A DNA stretch of 64,000 nt from Ignavibacteria bacterium UBA2360 (GCA_002344125.1 DDTQ01000004.1:1-64000), one strand, 5' to 3'. Shown: positions 36,944-46,406, counted from the first letter of the stretch. The notes: generated by a model not told the origin, from the letters alone. Numbers and translations are program-made.

Positions 36944-38005
36944 TTAAGCTATGGTTACATCTTTATCAATATAAACATCCTGTATTGCATGAAGCAGTTC
37001 TACGCCTTCTTTCATCGGTTTCTGGAACGCTTTTCTTCCGGAGATCAGACCCATACCGCCTGCGCGTTTGTTGATAACTGCGGTTTTAACCGCTTCTTTT
37101 AAGTCTGAATCTCCCTTACCTGTCGAAGCTCCGCCTGAATTGATAAGTCCGCACCTGCCCATGTAGCAGTTTGCAACCTGGTAGCGTGTCAGGTCTATCG
37201 GGTTATCACTTGAAAGCTTTTCGTAAACAAGCTTGCTTGTTTTGCCGAACTTAATCGCGTTATAGCCGCCGTTGTTTTCGGGCAATTTCTGTTTGATAAT
37301 ATCCGCGCCAATTGTTACGCCCAGATGATTCGCCTGGCCGGTCAGATCTGCCGATACATGGTAATCTTTGTCGCCCTTCACGTTAAAAGCTGAATTCCTT
37401 AAGTAACACCATAATATAGTTGTCATACCAAATTCATGAGCATACTGAAATGCCGCGGAAATTTCCTGAATCTGCCTTGCTGATTCATCACTGCCGAAAT
37501 AAATCGTCGCGCCAATTGCCGCTGCGCCCATGTTATATGCCTGCTCTACACTGGCAAAAAGTATCTGGTCGTATTTATTGGGGTATGAGAGGAACTCATT
37601 GTGATTGATCTTAAGCACAAAGGGGATCTTATGCGCATACTTCCTCGAAACCGCGCCAAGTACACCAAGCGTGGAAGCAACTGCGTTGCACTCGCCTTCA
37701 ATTGCAAGTTTAACTATGTTTTCTGGGTCAAAATAGATCGGGTTGGGTGAAAATGATGCGCCCGCAGAATGCTCAATACCCTGGTCAACAGGTAATATTG
37801 ATAAATAGCCCGTTCCTTTCAGTCTGCCTGCGTTGAAAATTGCCTGCATATTCCGCAACACCTGCGGTGAGCGGTCAGAATCTTTCCACACCCTGTCAAC
37901 AAAATCCGGTCCGGGTAAATGTAGCTGATCTTTCGAAATTGTTTCACATTTATGTTCTAACAGGGAAACGTCGTTTCCCAGTAATTCTTTTATATTTACT
38001 GCCAT
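36944..38005 (-). CDS. fbaB: Class I fructose-bisphosphate aldolase (DhnA/FbaB type)
   Basis: Schiff-base aldolase of the archaeal/bacterial class IA type, splitting fructose 1,6-bisphosphate in glycolysis or gluconeogenesis. LSILPVDQGIEHSAGASF is the DhnA-type N-terminal signature, and AVASTLGVLG and FVLKINHNEFLSYP follow. The late segment NAIKFGKTSKLVYEKL and the SGGASTGKGD phosphate-binding loop are also present. At 353 residues it has the family's usual length. A good AGGAGAG ribosome-binding site precedes the ATG. Second gene of the ygfZ operon. Confidence 0.93.
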   Translation of the reverse strand: MAVNIKELLGNDVSLLEHKCETISKDQLHLPGPDFVDRVWKDSDRSPQVLRNMQAIFNAGRLKGTGYLSILPVDQGIEHSAGASFSPNPIYFDPENIVKLAIEGECNAVASTLGVLGAVSRKYAHKIPFVLKINHNEFLSYPNKYDQILFASVEQAYNMGAAAIGATIYFGSDESARQIQEISAAFQYAHEFGMTTILWCYLRNSAFNVKGDKDYHVSADLTGQANHLGVTIGADIIKQKLPENNGGYNAIKFGKTSKLVYEKLSSDNPIDLTRYQVANCYMGRCGLINSGGASTGKGDSDLKEAVKTAVINKRAGGMGLISGRKAFQKPMKEGVELLHAIQDVYIDKDVTIA

Positions 38006-38045
38006 AATAGTATCTCTCCTGCTGTTATTGTATTTGCTTTATTAT

Positions 38046-38999
38046 TTACTGTGTGAAAGGAAGTCTTGTAATTGTACACTCAAGTCCGCTTTCATTATTT
38101 TTGATTATATAGTTTTTATCGTAATCCAGAAATATTGTTTTAACAAATCCCAATGCTATGCTGCCGAATGCATCTGAATATGCCGCGCTTGTTACAAATC
38201 CGCATTCTTTACTGTCAACTGTTATTTTGCCCGCACTGCTCAGGTCAATCTTGTTGGGCGATTTGATCTTCAGTCCAACCAAATGCTTGCTTATCTTATC
38301 ATAAGCATCTAGCCTGGCAATTACTTCCTGGCCAATGTAACATCCTTTGGTGAAGCTTACGTACTTATTCATACCGCACTCCAGCGGATTTGTAAGCTCA
38401 GACATTTCGGCACCGAATTTTGGAATACCAAGCTCGATTCGTTTTGTTTCAAACTCGCTTGCGCTAAGTTCTTTCAAGCCGAATTCACTTGAATTTTCAT
38501 CTGCGAAAAGCTTTTCACTCCAGTATTCTTTATCGCTAACTGCGAAAATAAACTTAACGCCGCCAAAAGCATCATCATTTAACTGAATGATCGCATCGTG
38601 ATCAGAAGTGACCGTGAAACTATTCTCTGTTAATGCTGCAATATCAACGCCGGTGATCTTGTTTATAAAAGCAGAAGCATCATCGCCAAAAAATAAAATG
38701 GTTTCATGGGTGCCGCTTAAATCTTCTGCGGTGAAATCATCCATGATAGTATATTTTTCCAGGTGCGAGAGCACGTTTGCGGAATTTTGAAAAGAACAGG
38801 TGCAAAAAACCGTTTCACCGAGTGAGTACAATTGAAGCAGATCAATGAACCTTCCCTTATCGGATGTTAAAACAGTTTTTACACTGTGAAATTTTTCCAA
38901 AGTATTGACCCCGTTTGTGGAGAGCCTGTTTATCAGATCAAGTCTTTCACTTCCCGAGAACTTCAAAAAATCCTGTGGTAATCTATAGAAATTAAGCAT
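38046..38999 (-). CDS. ygfZ: YgfZ/GcvT-domain folate-binding protein
   Basis: 317 residues, tetrahydrofolate-binding protein that helps assemble or repair Fe-S clusters of radical SAM and similar enzymes. The diagnostic YgfZ signature KGCYIGQEVIARLDAY is present, including the functional Cys. The N-terminal half has the GcvT-like fold (FSGSERLDLINRLSTNGVNTL). First gene of an operon with fbaB, and a good promoter lies directly upstream. Confidence 0.92.
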   Translation of the reverse strand: MLNFYRLPQDFLKFSGSERLDLINRLSTNGVNTLEKFHSVKTVLTSDKGRFIDLLQLYSLGETVFCTCSFQNSANVLSHLEKYTIMDDFTAEDLSGTHETILFFGDDASAFINKITGVDIAALTENSFTVTSDHDAIIQLNDDAFGGVKFIFAVSDKEYWSEKLFADENSSEFGLKELSASEFETKRIELGIPKFGAEMSELTNPLECGMNKYVSFTKGCYIGQEVIARLDAYDKISKHLVGLKIKSPNKIDLSSAGKITVDSKECGFVTSAAYSDAFGSIALGFVKTIFLDYDKNYIIKNNESGLECTITRLPFTQ

Positions 39000-39006
39000 T
39001 AATCAA

Positions 39007-39037
39007 CAAATATACCCTTTTTTCAAATGTTATTCAA
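39007..39037 (-). promoter_or_regulatory. ygfZ operon promoter (TTG-N20-TAnnTTTG)
   Basis: On the minus strand TTG at 39037-39035, exactly 20 bases, then TATATTTG at 39014-39007, a full match to the Bacteroidota sigma-A form. The ATG at 38999 begins 8 nt downstream, implying a nearly leaderless mRNA. Confidence 0.65.
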
Positions 39038-39195
39038 TTTAAAAAGTAGTATTAAATCATGCATGAATGTCTCTTATCTTATTTACATTTCAGTTAATGC
39101 TGCACTTCATTTTATTCTGTTGATACCAAACCCCGTTGCATATTTCTGAAAAAAGTTTCGATTTTATCAATAAATCAATTGAAATTAAAATAAAG

Positions 39196-39225
39196 TTGCG
39201 TTATTTTTACAAAATTGATATTTTG
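39196..39225 (+). promoter_or_regulatory. Candidate promoter of the RodZ-like gene
   Basis: TTG at 39196-39198, 20 bases, then TATTTTG, one T short of TAnnTTTG. It lies 22 nt before the ATG. The rest of the 39038-39195 spacer shows nothing else recognisable. Confidence 0.4.
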
Positions 39226-39246
39226 TAATTTCCATCAAAATAATGA

Positions 39247-40176
39247 ATGCTTAAGGAATTTGGCCAGGACTTAAAAAAGCTGCGCGAACTTAAAGGGATT
39301 TCTATCGCTGAAATTTCCGCGGAATCGAGGATCAATACAAAGTTCCTGCAGCTCCTTGAAAGCGGCAACTTCGAATTCCAGCCTGAAACATACATCCGCT
39401 CATTCATTAAAGCATACGCGCGGGCCCTTAACGAAAATGAAAACCAGATACTCAACGATTACGATAAAGCAAAAGCCGGTTTCTACGCCCGCAGAAAATT
39501 TGCAGGTGATGACGCCAAAGATATCAGCGCACCCGATGCGAAGCTGCGCATTTCTGTGCTCGATCACCCCATTAAAAAAGATGAAGAAGCTGATGAGCCT
39601 GTTTATACCAAGAGTATTGAACAGGATAAACCCGACTACATGAAACCTAAGCCTGAAAAGTCTTACGAAGACAGTGCTCCGGAATTTTCAGGCCGTTCTG
39701 TAACCCAGAAAGTTTTGCTCGTTATACTGATCCTTGCCGTCTGCGCCGGAATATATTTCCTTATCGATTATCTGAATAACAGCAGTGATAAAAAGAGCGA
39801 TGTCAAGCCTAAATCGTTCAACGAAATTTCAAGCGAGTACGAAAATAAAATAAACGGCAATCAGATAGATTCTGCCCGCATAAGGGATTCACTTAAAACA
39901 CTGGCGGCTATGGATTCGTTAACGCTTGTTATAAAAGCTATAAAGGATATCAAAATAAAACTTTATGTTGATGACGGCGCTGAGCCATATGACGAAAACA
40001 TCTCTGCCAAAGATTCAATTGTGTTCACCGCAAAAGATAAATTCCGTTTCAGCGCGAATACAAGCCAAAATGTTGAATTGTACCTGAACGGCAATTACCT
40101 CAAAAAATCGGGTTTAACTCCCGGTTCATCTATCAAAAATCTCATTATAACCAAAGAAGGCATTCAGAAGCAGTAA
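39247..40176 (+). CDS. RodZ-like protein: HTH-TM with C-terminal DUF4115
   Basis: 309 residues. Residues about 1-70 are a Xre-like helix-turn-helix of the HTH_25 type (LKELRELKGISIAEISAESRINTKFLQLLESG). A charged linker leads to one membrane segment (VLLVILILAVCAGIYFLIDYL, about 158-178). The end is a periplasmic DUF4115-like domain (IKLYVDDGAEPYDENI, LYLNGNYLKKSGLTPGS). This layout is that of RodZ, which links MreB to the elongation machinery. No mre genes are nearby. It precedes ligA by 42 nt. Confidence 0.85.
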   Translation: MLKEFGQDLKKLRELKGISIAEISAESRINTKFLQLLESGNFEFQPETYIRSFIKAYARALNENENQILNDYDKAKAGFYARRKFAGDDAKDISAPDAKLRISVLDHPIKKDEEADEPVYTKSIEQDKPDYMKPKPEKSYEDSAPEFSGRSVTQKVLLVILILAVCAGIYFLIDYLNNSSDKKSDVKPKSFNEISSEYENKINGNQIDSARIRDSLKTLAAMDSLTLVIKAIKDIKIKLYVDDGAEPYDENISAKDSIVFTAKDKFRFSANTSQNVELYLNGNYLKKSGLTPGSSIKNLIITKEGIQKQ

Positions 40177-40218
40177 GCTCATTGGGAATGCTTTGAATTA
40201 AACTCCTAAGCACAACCT

Positions 40219-42228
40219 ATGAAGGCAGATAAAAAAACCGCTGATAAAGCCGCGAAGCTGAAACAAAAACTGCTTGATGCAGATTACAGGTATTATATAC
40301 TCAATAAGCCTGATATTGATGACTATACCTATGATATGATGATGAAAGAGCTTCAGGAGATTGAAGCTGCTTATCCTGAACTTAAAACCCCTGATTCTCC
40401 TACACAAAGAGTGGGCAGCGATCTTTCTAATGACTTTCCCACAGTAATACACGATATACCAATGCTTTCGCTTTCAAATTCATACGATGAGAATGATCTG
40501 GATGAATTTGATAAACGCATCAACAACCTGCTCAAAGGAGAAAAGTACAAATATGTTTGCGAACTTAAATTTGATGGTATAGCAGTTTCTTTAACTTATA
40601 AAAACGGTTTGTTCGTACAGGGCGCAACGCGCGGCGATGGCGTTAGGGGAGATGATATTACATCCAATCTGAAAACTGTGCGCGCAATACCTTTGCAGCT
40701 TGATAAACAAATAGATATTGAAGTACGCGGTGAAGTTTTTTTTATGCTTAAGGATTTTTTCCGCATTAACGAGGAACAGGAAGCCGAAGGCAAGCCTCGT
40801 TACGCTAATCCCCGCAACACCGCAGCAGGCAGTCTTAAGCTTAAGGATTCCCGCGAGGTCGCATCCCGCAGGCTGAATATGTTCTGCTACAACATGCGAT
40901 ACCTTGACGAAGCCCAGCAGAAGAAACTTAAATCGCACTCCGGCAACATGGAATTGCTGAAGTCACTTAAATTCCCGGTAAATCCAACTACTAAGGTTGT
41001 GAATAGTATAGCGGAAGTAAAAGACTTCTGCGAAGAAATTGAAAAGCAGCGCGATAGCCTGCCATATGAAATTGACGGAGTTGTGATAAAACTTGATTCA
41101 CTTGAACAGCAAAGTAAGGTGGGAGCTATTGCCAAGAGTCCAAGGTGGGCAATTGCATACAAATTCAAAGCGAAGCAGGCAGTAACGAAGCTAAAGAGCA
41201 TTACATTGCAGGTCGGCAGGATAGGTACGATCACACCCGTGGCGGAGCTGGAGCCTGTGTTCCTGGCGGGTTCAACAATATCTCGGGCAACGCTGCATAA
41301 CAGCGATGAAATTGAGCGCAAAGATATCCGCGAGGGCGATTATGTTAAGATTGAAAAAGGCGGCGATGTTATCCCAAAGGTTGTAGAAGTTGTGCTTGAC
41401 CAAAGGCCAAAGAACAGCAAGCCCTATAGGATGCCTGAGAAGTGCCCCGTTTGCGGCACGCCGCTGCACAGTCCCGAAGGCGAAGCAAACCATTACTGTA
41501 CCAATTCACTTTGCCCTGCACAGGTGCAGGGCAGGATGGAGCATTTTGTTGCCCGCACTGCAATGGATATCGAAGGGCTGGGATTTCAAATCCTCGAAAA
41601 ATTCATTCAGCTGGGATACTTGAAGGATATAACGGATATCTATAAGCTTAAAGGCAAAGTTAAAGAGCTTAAATCTCTTGATAGATTTGGTGATAAAAGT
41701 ATTGATAATATTTTAGGCTCAATTGAGCGCAGCAAAGAGCGCCCGTTTGAAAAAGTATTATATGCTATTGGTATAAGGCACGTTGGTGATAGAACAGCAA
41801 GAGTACTTGCCAAACATTTTAAGAGTGTTGATAATATTATTGCAGCTTCAAAGGAAGAAATTGAAAGCATTCACGAAATTGGTCCAAGAATTGCCGAGAG
41901 CGTGTATGATTTCTTCCATACCAAAAGTAATTTGCAGATGGTTGAAAAGCTTCGCAAAGCGGGGCTGAATTTTGAAATGGAAGTTACTGCAAACGCCTCG
42001 AACAAACTTGAAGGACTGACCTTTGTTGTAACAGGTACACTGGAAAAATACAAACGCGAGGAAGTCGAAGAATTGATTGAAACACTCGGCGGCAAAGCCG
42101 CGTCATCTGTGAGCAAAAAAACAAGCTATGTACTTGCGGGAGCCGAAGCAGGAAGTAAGCTTAAAAAAGCGGAATCACTCGGCGTAAAGGTGATCGATGA
42201 AGCAGAGTTTGATAAGTTGATAAAATGA
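40219..42228 (+). CDS. ligA: NAD-dependent DNA ligase
   Basis: LigA seals nicks using NAD+. Domains in order: Ia (about 1-70), adenylation domain with AMP-lysine K117 in CELKFDGIAVS, OB domain (about 320-395), zinc finger with four cysteines (CPVCGTPLHSPEGE, HYCTNSLCPAQ), helix-hairpin-helix region, and BRCT domain (about 590-669; LEGLTFVVTGTLEKYKREE). 669 residues, standard length. Two hairpin terminators follow. Confidence 0.98.
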   Translation: MKADKKTADKAAKLKQKLLDADYRYYILNKPDIDDYTYDMMMKELQEIEAAYPELKTPDSPTQRVGSDLSNDFPTVIHDIPMLSLSNSYDENDLDEFDKRINNLLKGEKYKYVCELKFDGIAVSLTYKNGLFVQGATRGDGVRGDDITSNLKTVRAIPLQLDKQIDIEVRGEVFFMLKDFFRINEEQEAEGKPRYANPRNTAAGSLKLKDSREVASRRLNMFCYNMRYLDEAQQKKLKSHSGNMELLKSLKFPVNPTTKVVNSIAEVKDFCEEIEKQRDSLPYEIDGVVIKLDSLEQQSKVGAIAKSPRWAIAYKFKAKQAVTKLKSITLQVGRIGTITPVAELEPVFLAGSTISRATLHNSDEIERKDIREGDYVKIEKGGDVIPKVVEVVLDQRPKNSKPYRMPEKCPVCGTPLHSPEGEANHYCTNSLCPAQVQGRMEHFVARTAMDIEGLGFQILEKFIQLGYLKDITDIYKLKGKVKELKSLDRFGDKSIDNILGSIERSKERPFEKVLYAIGIRHVGDRTARVLAKHFKSVDNIIAASKEEIESIHEIGPRIAESVYDFFHTKSNLQMVEKLRKAGLNFEMEVTANASNKLEGLTFVVTGTLEKYKREEVEELIETLGGKAASSVSKKTSYVLAGAEAGSKLKKAESLGVKVIDEAEFDKLIK

Positions 42229-42322
42229 TGAAATCTTTTTAAAACTGGCTTAGCAGATTAATTAAGCAAGCAAAGTATATTTATTCAATGACTTCAAATC
42301 ATCGTATGACTACCTGTAGTTT

Positions 42323-42341
42323 GCCAATTAAAAAAATTGGC
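42323..42341. repeat. Small inverted repeat downstream of ligA
   Basis: GCCAATT and AATTGGC separated by AAAAA form a 7-bp stem. It has no T-run on either side and sits in otherwise featureless DNA between ligA and its terminator. Confidence 0.4.
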
Positions 42342-42367
42342 TGCTGCAGACATTCCCACAATTAGTT

Positions 42368-42431
42368 AACCCCGGCTTTTAAGCCGGGGTTATTGCGATT
42401 CTAAACAATATGCGGGCTTTAGCCCCTTTTT
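42368..42431 (+). terminator. Paired hairpin terminators after ligA
   Basis: First a long palindrome AACCCCGGCTT / AAGCCGGGGTT (42368-42391), then at 42414-42431 a short GGGCT/AGCCC hairpin followed by a T5 run. The second is the better rho-independent terminator for ligA. The first, with T-runs in neither direction, may serve the converging gene at 42451. Confidence 0.7.
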
Positions 42432-42450
42432 ATTTAAACTTAAATTTCTC

Positions 42451-43098
42451 TTACTTCACAAAATTATAGCTGAAAATAAAATATATCCCGCCGAAGTTTT
42501 TGATCTCTGCTGTTGAGATACTCTGAATACCCTCGCCGAATAATTTCAGATAATAATACCGCAGGTTAAAACTCAGTCCGGATGTACGGCTTGTCATATA
42601 ATCCAATCCCACGCCGGCGTATCCGCCTAAAGTATATTTAGCTTTCGCGTATTTGAAACTGGAAAAGAACGATTCATTGTAGGGAGTGTAAACTATCGCT
42701 GCCGGCGATACGCCAAAGTTTATGAATGGCCTCATATCGGAGGTCACATCATCCCTGAATAACCTGTATTGCATCCCGATATTAAGTATCGGGAACATAA
42801 ACAGCCTGTTCACCTTAAACGGTGTTACAGAATTACCGAAGAAATCATATTGTTCAAATTCCCTGTCATCCTTAGCTCCGGAAAATAATATGCCCGTCTG
42901 AATAGAAATATCCCTGGAAACATTAAAATATTTCGTGGCGCCAAGTCCAAAACCGTTATCTGAAAATGTCAGATTCATTGACCAGTTGTTCTGAGGTTCT
43001 TTGACCCTTTTCAGTTTTGGTTTTAACGTATCATCTGTTTGTGAGTATGCGCTTACTGCGAGGGCTAAAAACAGTGTTAATATAATGAGTTTTTTCAT
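42451..43098 (-). CDS. Outer-membrane beta-barrel protein, PorT-like
   Basis: 215 residues with a signal peptide (ILTLFLALAVSAYSQ). The body has alternating hydrophobic/polar strands (WSMNLTFSDNGFGLGATKYF, SIQTGILFSGA, NIGMQYRLF, YTLGGYAGVGLDYM, GLSFNLRYYYLKLFGEG) and ends with NFGGIYFIFSYNFVK. These resemble the small PorT/OmpA-like barrels of Bacteroidota. No plug or enzymatic motif. Faces the ligA terminators. Confidence 0.75.
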   Translation of the reverse strand: MKKLIILTLFLALAVSAYSQTDDTLKPKLKRVKEPQNNWSMNLTFSDNGFGLGATKYFNVSRDISIQTGILFSGAKDDREFEQYDFFGNSVTPFKVNRLFMFPILNIGMQYRLFRDDVTSDMRPFINFGVSPAAIVYTPYNESFFSSFKYAKAKYTLGGYAGVGLDYMTSRTSGLSFNLRYYYLKLFGEGIQSISTAEIKNFGGIYFIFSYNFVK

Positions 43099-43196
43099 AT
43101 TATCTGCTGAAATTATGTGATGTATGAATGTTATTTTAATGAACTATGTTTGTAAAATCAATCCCTATATGAGGGTGAAAATAATCTTGTTTTTGC

Positions 43197-43296
43197 CCTC
43201 ACCCCCAGCCCCTCTCCCGGAGGGAGAGGGGAGAGCAAACCTGATATCTCGAGTATATATCCCCCTCTCCTTTCAGGAGAGGGGTAAGGGGTGAGG
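43197..43296. repeat. Nested palindromic repeat (CCTCACCCC type), copy 1
   Basis: Outer arms CCTCACCCCCAGCCCCTCT and its near-reverse complement (43276-43296) enclose two internal hairpins, one CTCTCCC/GGGAGAG and one CCCCTCTCC/GGAGAGGGG (43262-43284). The whole can fold into a multi-branched structure. The rest of the 349-base spacer (43099-43447) shows only the kdsA promoter. Confidence 0.8.
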
Positions 43297-43397
43297 TCAT
43301 TCATAATTTTAATAACTAAAAATACAATAATCAATTAAGAATACTGATGAATTGCCCAACCCAACTTTTGGACAATATGATGTTACTCTAAAATGCG

Positions 43398-43428
43398 TTG
43401 TTAAAATAGCGAATAATCTTTAATTTTG
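43398..43428 (+). promoter_or_regulatory. kdsA promoter (TTG-N20-TAnnTTTG)
   Basis: TTG at 43398-43400, exactly 20 bases, then TAATTTTG at 43421-43428. The TTG start of kdsA is 20 nt further, so the leader would be about 12-14 nt. Confidence 0.65.
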
Positions 43429-43447
43429 GGTCAAAATTAAGCTCACA

Positions 43448-44326
43448 TTGAATACAAAATCCAAAAGCCGGGCGGTTAAACCGCTGTTTAAAAAGCAGGA
43501 TATCAAGATCACCAACGGAAACAAAACCTTTACTCTAAACAACACCAAAGATCTTTTTTTAATTGCAGGCCCATGCGTAGTTGAAACGCAGAAAATCACA
43601 TTTGAAATTGCCAAACGGCTCAAAGATATTTCACAAAAGCTCGAAATGCCCTTTATCTTCAAGGCATCATACAAAAAAGCTAACCGCACCAGCGGCTCAT
43701 CGTTCAGGTCAATTGGAGTGATGGAATCACTTGATATTCTAGGTAATATCAGGCAGAAGTTTAATATCCCGGTACTTACAGATGTTCACTCAGAAATTGA
43801 AGCGGAAATTGCTGCTGAATATGTTGATGTGCTGCAGATTCCCGCGTTTCTTTGCAGGCAAACGGAACTGCTGGAAGCGGCTGCGGAAACAGGTAAGATA
43901 GTAAATATTAAAAAAGGGCAGTTCCTTGCGCCTGAAGATATGCAGCATCAATGTAATAAAGTAATCGCAGCCGGTAATAGTAAAGTAATGGTAACTGAAC
44001 GCGGTTCGACCTTCGGTTATAACAACCTCGTGGTAGATATGCGCTCACTTGAAATAATGAAGAGATTCGGCTGCCCGGTAATATTTGACGCGACGCACTC
44101 CGTGCAGATGCCTTCCAAAGAAGGCGGCGTATCGGGCGGCAGCCCGGAATTCATTGAACCCCTTGCAAAAGCGGCGGTTGCTGTTGGCATCAATGGTCTG
44201 TTCATAGAAACTCACCCCAATCCCGCAAAAGCGCTGAGCGATGCAAGCAGTATGCTGAAACTTGATAAAATTTCCGCGCTGCTCAAAAAACTGATTGCTA
44301 TACACAAACTTACACGCGGAGCTTAA
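43448..44326 (+). CDS. kdsA: 3-deoxy-8-phosphooctulonate synthase (Kdo8P synthase, metal-dependent type)
   Basis: Condenses arabinose 5-phosphate with phosphoenolpyruvate to give Kdo-8-phosphate for lipopolysaccharide. The TIM barrel shows IAGPCVVE with metal-binding C43 (metal-independent forms have Asn here), FKASYKKANRTSGSSFRS, VDVLQIPAFLCRQTEL, and a C-terminal region FGCPVIFDATHSVQ with GINGLFIETHPNP. TTG start at 43448 with a promoter 20 nt upstream. The product is 292 residues, slightly longer at the N-terminus than usual; an internal start is not excluded. Confidence 0.95.
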   Translation: MNTKSKSRAVKPLFKKQDIKITNGNKTFTLNNTKDLFLIAGPCVVETQKITFEIAKRLKDISQKLEMPFIFKASYKKANRTSGSSFRSIGVMESLDILGNIRQKFNIPVLTDVHSEIEAEIAAEYVDVLQIPAFLCRQTELLEAAAETGKIVNIKKGQFLAPEDMQHQCNKVIAAGNSKVMVTERGSTFGYNNLVVDMRSLEIMKRFGCPVIFDATHSVQMPSKEGGVSGGSPEFIEPLAKAAVAVGINGLFIETHPNPAKALSDASSMLKLDKISALLKKLIAIHKLTRGA

Positions 44327-45718
44327 ATGTACAATAAAATAACCCCCGCCATAATAGAAAAGCTTGCGGCAATTGTTGGCAGTGAAAATATACTAAGTGA
44401 TACTGAATCCCTGCATCTGCATTCCAAAGATGAAACCGAAGATCTCAGTTTTTCCCCTGAAATTATCGTAAAGCCGGCAACAGCCGAAGAAGTATCCGCA
44501 ATATTTAAGTTAGCCAACGGCTTTAATATCCCCGTTACTCCCCGCGGTGGTGGCACTGGACTCTCCGGCGGAGCATTGCCAATACACGGCGGTATTTGCC
44601 TCAGCATGGCGCGCTTCAATAGAATAATTGATATCGATACACAGAATTTTCAGGCAACTGTGCAGCCGGGAGTTATTACGCAGGTATTCCAGGAAGAAGT
44701 GGAAAAACTCGGATTATTCTATCCCCCCGATCCCGCTTCGCGGGGATCATGTCATTTAGGCGGTAATCTTGCGGAATGTTCCGGGGGTCCAAGAGCCGTT
44801 AAGTACGGCGTTACCAAGGATTATGTCCTCGGACTCGAAGCCGTACTCCCCACAGGTGAGATAATCAACACAGGCGGCAGGGTGTTAAAGAATGTTACAG
44901 GTTACAATTTAACTCAGCTCATAGTTGGCAGCGAAGGCACACTTGCCGTTATCACAAAAATAAATTTCAGGCTTATTCCGCTGCCTAAGTTCAAAAAAGT
45001 AATACTTGCTGCATTCGGCACCCTCGAAGATGCGACAGACGCGGTTGCGAAGATATTCCAAAGGGGAATTACCCCTTCGGCAATTGAGTTCATGGAAAAA
45101 GCCGCGGTTCGCGCGGCAGAAGAGCGGCAAAATAAAAAATTCCCCAACAGCGATGCCGAAGCGCAGCTATTTATTGAAGTTGACGGCAACTACCCGGAAC
45201 TGCTTGATAAAGATATTGAACAAATCGCCGAGGTAGTTGAAGAATTCAACCCGCTTGATATGGTGCTTGCCGAAGATGAACAGAAGGTACAGGATGTATG
45301 GTCGCTCAGGCGCGGTATCGGCGAAGCGGTGAAATCGATTTCAGCTTATAAAGAAGAAGATACTGTTGTACCCAGGGCTAATATGACGAAACTTATCCGT
45401 GGTGTAAAAGAAATATCCGCGCGTTACGGCATAACTACAATTTGTTACGGTCACTCTGGTGATGGAAACATTCACGTGAATATATTAAAAGATAAGCTGG
45501 ATGCAAAAAGCTGGGAGGAGAATCTTGATAAAGCCATACGCGAAATTTTTGAGTTAACCGTATCGCTGGGCGGAATGATATCAGGTGAGCATGGCATTGG
45601 TTACTCCCAGAAGCCATATCTGCCGATTGCAATAGCCGAAGCGGAGCTTCAATTGATGCGCAATATCAAAAAAACTTTTGACCCGAATAATATTCTGAAC
45701 CCGGGTAAAATATTTTGA
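44327..45718 (+). CDS. FAD-linked oxidase, GlcD/D-lactate dehydrogenase family
   Basis: 463-residue flavoprotein of the VAO family oxidising a 2-hydroxy acid. The FAD-binding PCMH fold is shown by PVTPRGGGTGLSGGALP, SCHLGGNLAECSGGPRAVKYG and SEGTLAVITKINFRLIP. The FAD_oxidase_C domain ends with YGHSGDGNIHVNI and SGEHGIGYSQKPYL. It could be glycolate oxidase subunit GlcD or D-lactate dehydrogenase; there is no glcE/glcF beside it. It begins immediately after the kdsA stop, so they form one unit. Confidence 0.9.
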   Translation: MYNKITPAIIEKLAAIVGSENILSDTESLHLHSKDETEDLSFSPEIIVKPATAEEVSAIFKLANGFNIPVTPRGGGTGLSGGALPIHGGICLSMARFNRIIDIDTQNFQATVQPGVITQVFQEEVEKLGLFYPPDPASRGSCHLGGNLAECSGGPRAVKYGVTKDYVLGLEAVLPTGEIINTGGRVLKNVTGYNLTQLIVGSEGTLAVITKINFRLIPLPKFKKVILAAFGTLEDATDAVAKIFQRGITPSAIEFMEKAAVRAAEERQNKKFPNSDAEAQLFIEVDGNYPELLDKDIEQIAEVVEEFNPLDMVLAEDEQKVQDVWSLRRGIGEAVKSISAYKEEDTVVPRANMTKLIRGVKEISARYGITTICYGHSGDGNIHVNILKDKLDAKSWEENLDKAIREIFELTVSLGGMISGEHGIGYSQKPYLPIAIAEAELQLMRNIKKTFDPNNILNPGKIF

Positions 45719-45725
45719 GTGTTGA

Positions 45726-45774
45726 CCTCACCCCCAGCCCCTCTCCTTTCAGGAGAGGGAGACGGAGGGAGAGG
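45726..45774. repeat. Short palindromic repeat (CCTCACCCC type), copy 2
   Basis: The 5' arm matches copy 1, followed directly by the CCTCTCC/GGAGAGG hairpin and a truncated 3' end GGAGGGAGAGG. It starts 8 nt after the preceding stop codon and separates it from the thioesterase gene. It may also act as a processing or termination hairpin. Confidence 0.75.
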
Positions 45775-45790
45775 TTTAATAAGAAACTAA

Positions 45791-46192
45791 ATGATCAAAT
45801 CTGAAATAAATATCAGGGTCCTGTACGCGCATACCGATAATATGGGTATTGTGAATAACGGGCGTTACTTAGAGTACTTCGAAGCGGGCAGGAATACACT
45901 CCTGCGCGAGTTCGGCTATCCGTACACAGAGCTTGAAAAGCTCAATTACGGGTTGCCCGTAATTGAAGCGCACGCTAACTACATATCAACCGCAAAATAT
46001 GACGATATTGTTACTGTAAAAGCGCTGCTGCGCACAAAACCCGGCGTGCGCGTTAAGATTGATTACGAGCTTCATGTAAATGAACGACTGATCGTCACAG
46101 GATACACCGTGCATTCATTTATCAGCCTTGAAACCATGAAACCGGTTCGCCCCCCAAAGGATTTTCTGGAAATTGTATCACCCCATTTTTAA
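45791..46192 (+). CDS. YbgC-like acyl-CoA thioesterase (hot-dog fold)
   Basis: 133 residues of the 4-hydroxybenzoyl-CoA/YbgC thioesterase family. The signature motif YAHTDNMGIVNNGRYLEYF contains the catalytic Asp, followed by the hot-dog helix FEAGRNTLLREFG. These enzymes hydrolyse acyl-CoAs and may act in lipid turnover or envelope biogenesis. The next gene starts 8 nt after its stop. Substrate unknown. Confidence 0.92.
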   Translation: MIKSEINIRVLYAHTDNMGIVNNGRYLEYFEAGRNTLLREFGYPYTELEKLNYGLPVIEAHANYISTAKYDDIVTVKALLRTKPGVRVKIDYELHVNERLIVTGYTVHSFISLETMKPVRPPKDFLEIVSPHF

Positions 46193-46199
46193 TAATAGC

Positions 46200-46400
46200 A
46201 TGAGTGAAATAGAATATACCGGAGAACTTGTTTGCCCACTGGGGAAATATCCCCTAAATCAAACCGGTGAGTATCTTGAATGCACAAACTGCGGCGCTAA
46301 ATTTCCTGTAGCTGAAGGAATCCCGCTATTATTGATAGATGACGCCGTATTGCCCAAAGGCGTAAACAACATAGAAGAACTTAAATGTTTTAAAAAATAG
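46200..46400 (+). CDS. Trm112-family small zinc-binding protein
   Basis: 66 residues from the ATG at 46200; an in-frame upstream ATG at 46173 overlaps the thioesterase and is unlikely. The motif LVCPLGKYPL with LECTNCGAKFPVAEGIPLLL is the Trm112/YcaR signature, with three of the zinc cysteines (C-P, C-T-N-C). Bacterial homologues often sit next to LPS genes and their role is poorly understood. Confidence 0.85.
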   Translation: MSEIEYTGELVCPLGKYPLNQTGEYLECTNCGAKFPVAEGIPLLLIDDAVLPKGVNNIEELKCFKK

Positions 46401-46406
46401 TATCGT